Shown: positions 54,786 through 63,400 of the stretch, in pieces
Numbering within the stretch: the first letter of the stretch is position 1
How the letters are laid out: every line of letters starts with the position of its first letter
Source of the DNA: Nitrosarchaeum sp.
GTDB lineage: Archaea; Thermoproteota; Nitrososphaeria; Nitrososphaerales; Nitrosopumilaceae
DNA: 64,000 nt
NCBI RefSeq assembly: GCF_025699065.1
Contig: NZ_JAILWF010000004.1
Coordinates: forward strand, 121,164-185,163
Reading direction: 5' to 3'
Made by a program: the position numbers and the translations under genes
The notes under the pieces: model-generated
The model's database searches: none
Told to the model about the DNA's origin: nothing
What the model saw: only the letters and a program-made list of their open reading frames with translations

Positions 54786-55094
54786 CTAGATCAATTCTTT
54801 ATCTTTCTTACTTTTCTGCCACCATTCAAGATAATCATCTTGTTTATCTTCACGTGTCTTTTCTTTCTGATTTAATCTGTATTTGATGTCAGAAACTTGT
54901 TCTCGTGTAGCATACAATCCACATCGCTTACAAATGAAATGTTTTGTAGCCGAGTCCAATTTCATCGGAATCTCTACTTCATCAAATAATTTGAATAAAT
55001 CATCTCTACCCCTATTTTCTTCTGCAGTTTCAGCTTCATACTTTGCTTGAATTTTCTTTCTTTCTCTTGCAGTACATTCTGGACAGTTAGGCAC
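54786..55094 (-). CDS. Small protein with zinc-binding Cys pairs
   Basis: This 102-residue protein has 'CPECTARERKK' near the N-terminus and 'HFICKRCGLYATREQ' in the middle, giving two CxxC pairs likely to bind one zinc, with charged helices around. Start is GTG at 55094, about 27 bp after a CTTTTATGG element, so a leaderless transcript is likely. It lies just downstream of the candidate RNA at 55157-55228 on the same strand. Possible nucleic-acid-associated factor; unproven. Confidence 0.65.
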   Translation of the reverse strand: MPNCPECTARERKKIQAKYEAETAEENRGRDDLFKLFDEVEIPMKLDSATKHFICKRCGLYATREQVSDIKYRLNQKEKTREDKQDDYLEWWQKSKKDKELI

Positions 55095-55156
55095 TAATGT
55101 TTTGGCTTAATTTTTTCCATAAAAGCGTTCCCACGATATTATCTGATCGACTTAAA

Positions 55157-55228
55157 ATCTGACACGCGGATTTTATCGTCATCCCTTGCGGTCAGTTCGC
55201 CCATCGAACATCCCGCGTGCCAGATATC
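55157..55228 (-). ncRNA. Candidate structured non-coding RNA with possible kink-turn
   Basis: On the minus strand, ATCTGGCACGCGG (55225-55213) pairs with CCGCGTGTCAGAT (55169-55157) in a long stem with one G-U pair; GAT/ATC extends it with one bulged G. The mismatch would be A-C on the other strand, supporting minus orientation. Inside are a GTTCG-ATGGG-CGAAC hairpin and CTGACC-GCAA-GGGATGAC, whose tandem G-A pairs and box D/C-like CTGA and ATGA resemble a kink-turn capped by a GNRA tetraloop. It is much more GC-rich than its surroundings. I cannot assign it to RNase P, SRP or tRNA. Confidence 0.55.
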
Positions 55229-55249
55229 AAACAAACCCAAAATAAAGTA

Positions 55250-56485
55250 TTATTTCTTTTCTTCTAGAATCTCAGCCGCTATTTTTGCTGTATTTTCAGC
55301 TCCATTAGGAGCAAAGTTTTTGGAAAAATCAGCTAAATTTTCTTCAAATTTATTATAATTATTTTTAATTTTTGAAATAGCCTCAATTACTTGCTTTGTC
55401 CTAACTGCTAACACTCCTAATTTTTTATCATCTGCCCATTTGATGTTGTTTGTATGCTCATCATAAACAGGAATGCCAATAATCGGTTTTGCCTTTCCTC
55501 CAAGAATTTCACCCATTACAGTATGAGAACCATTTACAACAGCATATTTAGTTAAATTCAAAACCGTTTCTTTTTGTTGCTCGGTTAGAAAACCTATATC
55601 TATTTGAATCCAATCAATTTTTTTATCTAAAGCATCATATACTGTATATTTTTTTCCATCCTTACCTAAAACATAATCAATATTTGGATCATTTCTTGCA
55701 TGAGAGATTATCCTTTTCTCATTTTTCATTTCATTTTGATTAAATATCTGTTCATATCTTTTACCCGTACCATCATTAGTTGATTTATTTCCTGTTCGCA
55801 TCCAATACCCAAATTCTGAATTTTCTATTAGTTTCTCAAGATCAGATGTTGTTTCTTTCTTGATATTTTTACCATTTGTGAAATGACCTACATATGATAC
55901 TTTATCTTTAATTTCTTTTGTAAAATTTAGATTATATTCACATAAGGTATATGGAGGTGGAGAATCTGCAACAATAATTTTGGAAGCTTTACCAATTTGT
56001 TTTGAAATATAATTTACTGCTGGATAAAAATAAGATCTTGATTTATACAATTTTGGTCTAAATTGATTCGTAATAAATAAACTTGGAACATTACGATTTT
56101 TTGCAATAATATTTGAGCCCATATCTCCATCATTAATTACAAGATCGAATTTTTCTTTATCGTACAACTTCCTTTCCTGTATCAAATAACTTGTAACTTG
56201 TTTTACAAGGGGAGGATTTTTTGAAACAGGTAGTAAAAAATTTACCATTGATAATAAGATACTTGGTCCTAGATTTCCGTCAATTGGAGTTGGCATCAAA
56301 ATCTCGTGGATTTGATCCTTTTGATTTGGAAATTTTTCTAATAACTTTTGATAAACATGATCTTTGCTTGAAAAATGAACTTCAAACTTCTCTTTGATAT
56401 GATCTCCTAATACTTCATTTAGTCTCATCATTCGAGAATAATGTCCACTTCCCCAAGGATAGATAAATTGACCTATTTTCAGCAC
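55250..56485 (-). CDS. Glycosyltransferase (GT-B, MurG/MGT-like)
   Basis: This 411-residue protein starts with 'LKIGQFIYPWGSGHYSRMM', the glycine-rich GT-B acceptor motif GxGHxxR. The C-terminal half has 'AVVNGSHTVMGEILGGKAKPIIGIPVYDEHTNN', the MurG-like nucleotide-sugar-binding motif with G-H and E-P-like residues. It probably transfers a sugar to a lipid or a surface glycan. It starts with GTG at 56485. It precedes the candidate RNA on the same strand and follows the ThiI-like gene. Confidence 0.82.
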   Translation of the reverse strand: MLKIGQFIYPWGSGHYSRMMRLNEVLGDHIKEKFEVHFSSKDHVYQKLLEKFPNQKDQIHEILMPTPIDGNLGPSILLSMVNFLLPVSKNPPLVKQVTSYLIQERKLYDKEKFDLVINDGDMGSNIIAKNRNVPSLFITNQFRPKLYKSRSYFYPAVNYISKQIGKASKIIVADSPPPYTLCEYNLNFTKEIKDKVSYVGHFTNGKNIKKETTSDLEKLIENSEFGYWMRTGNKSTNDGTGKRYEQIFNQNEMKNEKRIISHARNDPNIDYVLGKDGKKYTVYDALDKKIDWIQIDIGFLTEQQKETVLNLTKYAVVNGSHTVMGEILGGKAKPIIGIPVYDEHTNNIKWADDKKLGVLAVRTKQVIEAISKIKNNYNKFEENLADFSKNFAPNGAENTAKIAAEILEEKK

Positions 56486-56525
56486 AAAAATTAATCCTCA
56501 AATGCCGTTTAAATTCCCAGTGATT

Positions 56526-57638
56526 TTATTCTAATGAGTCAAGGATATCATGTATGTTATTTGGTCCAATCTTAACTGTAATGCTTTTCTTTGTTTTTAT
56601 AGCAAAATCAATGTCTTTACTTGAAAACTTGGGTATTTCATCAGAATTAATCATAAATAATTTTTCCAATTTTGGAATTTGTTTTTCTAATCCAATCTCC
56701 TTGGCTTCTTCAAAAAGTTTTGAATCAACTCCACTTAATGGAATTATTGGAATCATATCATTTTGAAACACACGTTTCATCGAATAATCAATAAACTTTG
56801 TAGAAAAAATTAGTGGAGACAATGCAAGAGATACATGATTTAGCTTATTTGATTTTCCTTCATGAAGCATAATTTCTAAAACTGAATTAACAAATATGAG
56901 ATAATTTTTTATTCCAACCTGATTTATCTTTAAATGAAAAAATTCTAACTCAATTTCTTGTTTTACAAGTCTTGGAATTATTTGATTGATTATCTTAACT
57001 AAATTCATCAATTCTGATTTTTGTCTAAAGCAGATAATTATTTTTGAATCATATCCCTGTTTTATTGTTTCAAAACAAGAAACTGCAGAAATTTCATCAT
57101 ATATGCAACATATGGTATTTTTATTATTTGATGGTATACCACCTTGTCCACTATCTGAAAAAATACAAACATATGCATAATTTTTTGTTAGATATGTGTA
57201 AAGTAACTTATCAAAATTTTCATCTGTTCCAGGACGAGCGCCCATGTTTGATTTTTTTTCTATAATGCTTGACGTTGTTGCAATTTCAATATCTTTTGGA
57301 AAAAATCCCTTTGTTGTTCCTTCAACTCTGACAAGAAATTTTTCACCTTTTAAGAGTAAATTTCCACCTACTGCAGTAATTTCTGAGACTATATTTTGAA
57401 AATCATTTTTTATTTGTCTTGCAATTGCTATTTTTTGAATACCGAAAAGTAAGTTGATAGCAGATGATGCAAATACAGGATCATTTGCATCTACTAAAAT
57501 AATGTCTCCATCACGTTTTACTGATTTAAATTCCTGATTTTGAATTTTTAGAATTTTTTTAATATTTACAATTAACTGTGGAATTTTATTTTTTGAAAAT
57601 ACAGATGGAAAAACTACTACATAAGAAACATCTTCCAT
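56526..57638 (-). CDS. THUMP/ThiI-like protein with degenerate PP-loop
   Basis: This 370-residue protein resembles ThiI-type tRNA sulfurtransferases. It has a ferredoxin-like N-terminal part and a THUMP-like domain (about 60-135: 'GNLLLKGEKFLVRVEGTTKGFFPKDIE'). A Rossmann-like domain follows. The usual SGGxDS PP-loop is not seen; the equivalent 'CIFSDSGQGGIPSNN' lacks it. 'LFEEAKEIGLEKQIPKLEKLF' near the C-terminus also suits ThiI. Either a THUMP protein with another catalytic activity or an RNA-binding remnant is possible. Certainty on family is moderate. Confidence 0.55.
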   Translation of the reverse strand: MEDVSYVVVFPSVFSKNKIPQLIVNIKKILKIQNQEFKSVKRDGDIILVDANDPVFASSAINLLFGIQKIAIARQIKNDFQNIVSEITAVGGNLLLKGEKFLVRVEGTTKGFFPKDIEIATTSSIIEKKSNMGARPGTDENFDKLLYTYLTKNYAYVCIFSDSGQGGIPSNNKNTICCIYDEISAVSCFETIKQGYDSKIIICFRQKSELMNLVKIINQIIPRLVKQEIELEFFHLKINQVGIKNYLIFVNSVLEIMLHEGKSNKLNHVSLALSPLIFSTKFIDYSMKRVFQNDMIPIIPLSGVDSKLFEEAKEIGLEKQIPKLEKLFMINSDEIPKFSSKDIDFAIKTKKSITVKIGPNNIHDILDSLE

Positions 57639-57724
57639 ATTTTCATTTTAGTTATATACCTGTTTATAATTTAGGATAATATATCTGGGTAATCAATATA
57701 AAACAAAACAATTCATGTGTATTT

Positions 57725-58441
57725 GTGAAAAAATTTACTCAAGAACAAGTAGATGAACTCAACTCTAAAATAAAAACAACAGAAGAAGCGCTTCAATGGG
57801 TTTCTGATAATTTACATCCGCGAGTTGCTAAGGCATCTAGTTTTGGTGCTGAAGACGCAGTAATTATGGATATCATGCACAAGATTAATCCAAAATTTAG
57901 ATTCTTTACATTAGATACTGGGAGATTACCTCAAGAAACATATGATATTATGGATATTGTTAGAAAAAAATACAACATTACAATTGAGGTATTGTTTCCT
58001 GATACTAAAGAAGTTGAAGACATGGTTAAAGAAAAAGGCATAAATCTTTTCTATGAAAGTGTGGAAAATAGAAAATTATGTTGTGAAATCCGTAAGGTGC
58101 ATCCAATTAACAGAATACTCTCTACATTAGATGGTTGGATTACTGGATTAAGACGTGATCAAACCGAAGTAAGAAAGGATGTTAATATTTTTCAAATTGA
58201 TCATGGACATGGTGGAATATTAAAAATTAATCCAATTATAGACTGGACTTGGGAACAAATTCAGGATTATATTAAAAAAAATAACTTACCATACAATAAA
58301 CTTCTTGACAAGGGATACCCAAGTATTGGATGTGAGCCATGTACTAGAGCAATCAAACCTGGAGAAGACTTGAGAGCAGGACGCTGGTGGTGGGAACAAG
58401 GCGAGCACAAAGAGTGTGGCCTTCATATAGACCATAAATAG
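57725..58441 (+). CDS. cysH: Phosphoadenylyl-/adenylyl-sulfate reductase
   Basis: This 238-residue enzyme of the PP-loop family reduces APS or PAPS to sulfite. It has '[17 protein letters not shown]' (PP-loop), '[14 protein letters not shown]', a 'CCEIRK' pair (about 119) with '[23 protein letters not shown]', and 'KECGLH' with the redox Cys. The Cys pairs indicate a [4Fe-4S] cluster, typical of APS-type reductases; a PAPS preference cannot be excluded given cysC at 39 kb. Start is GTG. It is 11 bp before sat. Confidence 0.92.
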   Translation: MKKFTQEQVDELNSKIKTTEEALQWVSDNLHPRVAKASSFGAEDAVIMDIMHKINPKFRFFTLDTGRLPQETYDIMDIVRKKYNITIEVLFPDTKEVEDMVKEKGINLFYESVENRKLCCEIRKVHPINRILSTLDGWITGLRRDQTEVRKDVNIFQIDHGHGGILKINPIIDWTWEQIQDYIKKNNLPYNKLLDKGYPSIGCEPCTRAIKPGEDLRAGRWWWEQGEHKECGLHIDHK

Positions 58442-58452
58442 GCAATTTAGTA

Positions 58453-59589
58453 ATGTCTGATTCAATTAAACCACATGGTGGAAAATTAGTAAATAGAATT
58501 ACCAAATCTGACGCATCTGGATTATACTCTATACAAATTTCTGAAGACCTTGCAAATGATGTTGAAAACATTGCAGATGGAATTTTTAGCCCTTTAGAGG
58601 GATTTTTAGAGAAAAAAGACTTTGAACATGTAATATCAAAAGGTAGACTTGCAAACGGTTTGGCTTGGACAATTCCAATAATTTTAGATGTTGATGAATC
58701 AACAGCTGTAAAAATGAAGAAAGCTGGTAAAGTTTTACTACAAAACCATCAAGGATTAGGAATTGCTATCTTACATGTTAAAGATACATTTACTTTTGAT
58801 AAAGAAAAAACTGCAAAGGGAGTATATGGAACAACTGACTCTTCTCATCCAGGTGTTGCAAAAACAATGTCTATGCAAGATTATCTAGTTGGTGGAAAAA
58901 TAGATTACATTGCAAGACCTGAAGAAACCGAAATTAGAAAATATCGATTAACTCCTCTTCAAACCAGAGAAGCATTTGCAAAAGCAGGATGGAAGACAAT
59001 TGTGGCTTTTCAAACCAGAAATCCACCTCATGTAGCTCATGAAATGCTTCAAAAAACATCCATTACAACAAGAGACGGTGTATTTGTAAATCCCGTAATT
59101 GGCAAGAAAAAATCTGGTGATTTTGTAGATGAAGTGATTGTAAAATGTTATGAGACAATGATTGAACATTATTACCCAGAAAACAGATGCAAACTTGGAA
59201 CATTACATACTGAAATGAAGTATGCTGGACCAAAAGAAGCAATACACCATGCTATTATGAGACAAAACTATGGATGCACACACATCATTATTGGCAGAGA
59301 TCATGCAGGAGTAGGAACATTTTATGATCCTTTTGCAGCCCAAAAAATATTTGAAGATTATCCCGAATTAGAAATAACTCCAGTATTTTTTCCAGCCTTT
59401 TTCTATTGCAGAAAATGTTTGACGTACACTAATCCAAAGGCTTGTCCACATGGCGATGATGCAAAAGAGCAAATCAGTGGAACTAAACTGCGACAAATGA
59501 TTGATGAAGGAAAATCTCCATCTGAGTTTATCTTAAGACCTGAGGTCTCAAAGGTAATTCTAGATTATCCACATCCATTTGTTGATTAG
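58453..59589 (+). CDS. sat: Sulfate adenylyltransferase (ATP sulfurylase)
   Basis: This 378-residue protein makes APS from ATP and sulfate. Motifs include '[18 protein letters not shown]' (QTRNPxHxxH, about residues 177-190), '[38 protein letters not shown]' with the ATP-binding GRDHAG, and a zinc-ribbon-like '[17 protein letters not shown]'. It lacks a C-terminal kinase domain; APS kinase is separate at 39 kb. It follows cysH as an operon. Confidence 0.95.
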   Translation: MSDSIKPHGGKLVNRITKSDASGLYSIQISEDLANDVENIADGIFSPLEGFLEKKDFEHVISKGRLANGLAWTIPIILDVDESTAVKMKKAGKVLLQNHQGLGIAILHVKDTFTFDKEKTAKGVYGTTDSSHPGVAKTMSMQDYLVGGKIDYIARPEETEIRKYRLTPLQTREAFAKAGWKTIVAFQTRNPPHVAHEMLQKTSITTRDGVFVNPVIGKKKSGDFVDEVIVKCYETMIEHYYPENRCKLGTLHTEMKYAGPKEAIHHAIMRQNYGCTHIIIGRDHAGVGTFYDPFAAQKIFEDYPELEITPVFFPAFFYCRKCLTYTNPKACPHGDDAKEQISGTKLRQMIDEGKSPSEFILRPEVSKVILDYPHPFVD

Positions 59590-59619
59590 GTATTTATTCA
59601 CTAAAACTAGATTTAGCTT

Positions 59620-60288
59620 GTGAAGTATCTTTTTGTGTTAATTTTATTTTCTGGATTAATCATAACGCCAGTTTTTGCCCAAGAATCAAAGAATCCATCA
59701 TTAATTATAGATACAATTGAGGTTCCATCATACGAATTTAATAAAATTCTTAGAGATGCAGATATTATTCAAATGGAAAATATACACGGAGTAAGCTGGC
59801 AAGTTACAATTGACAACAATCTTTTGTATGCAAATCCAAACGGAAATGCAGTTTTGAGAATTTATGATAAAGACAATCCTGAAAAATTAATTGAAATAGG
59901 AATGGGCGCAAAACCTAATGAAAAATTTTGGATTGCAGTGAATACTCCTAAAGAGGGATATGTTGTTGTACATAGTAACTTGGAGAGGGGATGGTCATCA
60001 TCATCAAAATCAATAATATCATACACAGAAAGAGCGGGATTAACAGTTAACAATGGCGCAAGAATAGTAGTATCTAATCTTGATATTGGAGTCTTTAAAA
60101 TCGGTTCATATTCTGTTTATGGAATGGAGAGTTCTACAGATCCACCGGCAATAAATTCTGGAAGTATGATTCTTGAATTCATTTCAGGTGATCCTGCAAA
60201 AAATCCGATTGCATTTTTTCCATTTTACATAGCTGCAGCTGTTGGTATTCTAGTCGGAGTTCTCTATCTGACAAAGAAGCGATCTTAA
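59620..60288 (+). CDS. Secreted/membrane-anchored hypothetical protein
   Basis: This 222-residue protein has a signal peptide (about 1-20, ending 'FAQES'), a beta-rich extracytoplasmic domain (about 25-190) and a C-terminal hydrophobic helix ('FFPFYIAAAVGILVGVLYL') followed by a basic stop-transfer. The start is GTG at 59620. It follows sat by 30 bp on the same strand, so it may belong to the sulfate operon, but no sulfur-related motif is seen. No family recognised. Confidence 0.68.
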   Translation: MKYLFVLILFSGLIITPVFAQESKNPSLIIDTIEVPSYEFNKILRDADIIQMENIHGVSWQVTIDNNLLYANPNGNAVLRIYDKDNPEKLIEIGMGAKPNEKFWIAVNTPKEGYVVVHSNLERGWSSSSKSIISYTERAGLTVNNGARIVVSNLDIGVFKIGSYSVYGMESSTDPPAINSGSMILEFISGDPAKNPIAFFPFYIAAAVGILVGVLYLTKKRS

Positions 60289-60413
60289 AACTGATAAGAA
60301 TCACTTAATTTATGGCTAAAATGTCGTTATATTTTCTGACATACAAAATTTTCTATTTTCCAATAATGGGAAATTCATGTTAGGGTTATATGTAAAAAAT
60401 TCATAATTTGTTT

Positions 60414-63400
60414 GTGATTAATAGAAATATTGGATTTGTTTTAACTACACTTTTGCTTGTTAGTTCTATGTTTTTCCCTTCTCTTCAAAATGTATATGCT
60501 GATGATACGATTACAATTTCTACAGATACTGTTTATGCTACTAATCAAGTTTTAACTGACACTAAAATAATTATTCAAAATAATGCAAAACTGGAAATTG
60601 CATTTGGAACTACAATTACATTACAAAGATCTAGTATAGAGATTAAACCTGGTAGTGAACTCATAATTGATGGAACACTTTTGTTTACTGCCCCATTTCA
60701 TAGTAAACAATATTTGTTAAATACAGGTACACTAAATTTGCGATGTGGACTTTATCCAGCTCCCACAAGCGCATTTAGTTATACAAATTTTGGAATAGGA
60801 ACTGTAACTGATTCAGCATGTCCTGGTAATGTAGATAAAATAATTATTGATGGTAATGATGTTAGCATACAAATTGGAGAAACTGCAACAATACCTGTTG
60901 GTAGAGATGCAATTATACTGCATAGGCTTTATGTAGCTGGATTAATTGATAATTTTGGTTCCGTCTCAAATCAAGGATTAGTAACTTTGGATAATGGTAA
61001 AGTTGTAAATTCTGGAACATGGACTAATGTATGCGATAATTTTGATTCTAGAGGTATTGTGTCGTTAAATGGTGGAGTTTTTCAAGGAAATTCCGCAAAA
61101 AAAACTACTTGTGCATTACCAATAGCTTTACCTGATAATTATTCTGTAGATGAAGATGGAATTCTTATAGTCTCTACACTAAATGGAGTCCTAAAAAATG
61201 ATAGTGATGCAGATAGTCCAACTCTTTTAGTTACCTTGGATACTGTTTTACCAAAATTCGGCATTGTTAATCTTAATTCAGATGGAAGTTTTGAATATGT
61301 TCCCCAAACTGACTTTTTTGGAACTGATAAATTTTCATATAAAGTAGATGATGGAACTGATGGATTTGCTACAGCACTTGTTACAATTAATGTAATTCCT
61401 TCAAATGATCCACCAATTGCAAATAATGATAACATAACTGTGAATGAAGATTCATTGGCAACAAACATCAAAACTATCGTATTAAGTAATGATACAGATC
61501 CTGATGGTGATGTTTTAACAATAACTAGTGCAGGACTAACGACAATTCCTAAGGGACTTGTATCTGTTATAAATGGTCAATTAACTTATAGCCCAAATTC
61601 ACAATTTGAGTACCTTAAAGCAGGACAAACAGGTACTGATTCATTTGAGTATACTGTTTCAGATGGACAATCGACTTCAACTGCTATAGTTACAGTGACA
61701 ATAACTGGTCAAAATGATAAACCTGTAGCTTTACCAGATAATTATTCACTTAATCAAAATAGTGTGTTATCTATCAGTACTCCTGGATTGTTAGCTAATG
61801 ATACTGATATTGATGGCGATACCATCAAAGCACTTTCTTATATCCCACCACAATCAGGATCTGTTGTAATTAATTCAGATGGTAGTTTTACTTATACTCC
61901 AAACATTGGTTTCTTTGGAACAGACACCATGTCGTATATCGCTTCTGATGGTACACTTAATCAATATGGAATAGGTGTTGTTACTTTTACAGTTATAGAT
62001 GTAATTCCTCCTATCATTACAGTAATTCCAGTATCTGCTAACATTGAACTTGGTTCATCTCCACCTAGTCTCTTAAGCGGTGTAACCACAAATGATGGAT
62101 CACCTATAATTGTCACTGGTTCTGTAGATACTAACACAATAGGTGATTATGTAATCTATTATGATTCAACTGATATCAATGGTAATGCTGCAATTCAACA
62201 AAGTAGAACATATCATGTTATAGACACTGTTGCACCTAATGTGCCAGTAATTACATCTCCTGATGACGGTACATCCACATCTGATCCATCCCAAACAATT
62301 ACAGGTACCGCAGAAGCAAACTCTACAATTGAAGTATTTGTTAATGGTGCATCAGTAGGTACAACAACAGCTAATTCTGCTGGAAACTGGTCCACCCAAG
62401 TATCGTTATCTGAAGGAACAAACATAGTTACTGCAACTGCATTTGACGGTTTTAACACATCATCACCAAGTGAACCAATTCATATCATACTTGATACTGT
62501 TGCACCTATCATTACAGTAATTCCAGTATCTGCTAACATTGAACTTGGTTCATCTCCACCTAGTCTCTTAAGCGGTGTAACCACAAATGATGGATCACCT
62601 ATAATTGTCACTGGTTCTGTAGATACTAACACAATAGGTGATTATGTAATCTATTATGATTCAACTGATATCAATGGTAATGCTGCAATTCAACAAAGTA
62701 GAACATATCATGTTATAGACACTGTTGCACCTAATGTGCCAGTAATTACATCTCCTGATGACGGTACATCCACATCTGATCCATCCCAAACAATTACAGG
62801 TACCGCAGAAGCAAACTCTACAATTGAAGTATTTGTTAATGGTGCATCAGTAGGTACAACAACAGCTAATTCTGCTGGAAACTGGTCCACCCAAGTATCG
62901 TTATCTGAAGGAACAAACATAGTTACTGCAACTGCATTTGACGGTTTTAACACATCATCACCAAGTGAACCAATTCATATCATACTTGATACTGTTGCAC
63001 CTAATGTGCCAGTAATTACATCTCCTGATGACGGTACATCCACATCTGATCCATCCCAAACAATTACAGGTACCGCAGAAGCAAACTCTACAATTGAAGT
63101 ATTTGTTAATGGTGCATCAGTAGGTACAACAACAGCTAATTCTGCTGGAAACTGGTCTCGTACAATTCAATTATCTGGAGGTATCAATGTAATTACTGCA
63201 ACTGCGTCTGATGGACTTAACACATCATCACCAAGTGAGCCAATTCATATTACTCTAACAGTTGTAAACTCACTTCTTCAACAAAAACTAGCATTAATTG
63301 AACAATTAGAAAATTTGATTAATTCAGCTCAAGATGATAAAACCAAAAAAGAACTTAAAAAAGCAATTAAGGAACTTAGAAAAGGAGCTGATTCAAAACT

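Noticed and set aside
62213..62953. Two identical 81-codon minus-strand ORFs 495 bp apart
   Set aside because: They are antisense shadows of the duplicated Ig-like module; useful only as confirmation that the two copies are identical there.
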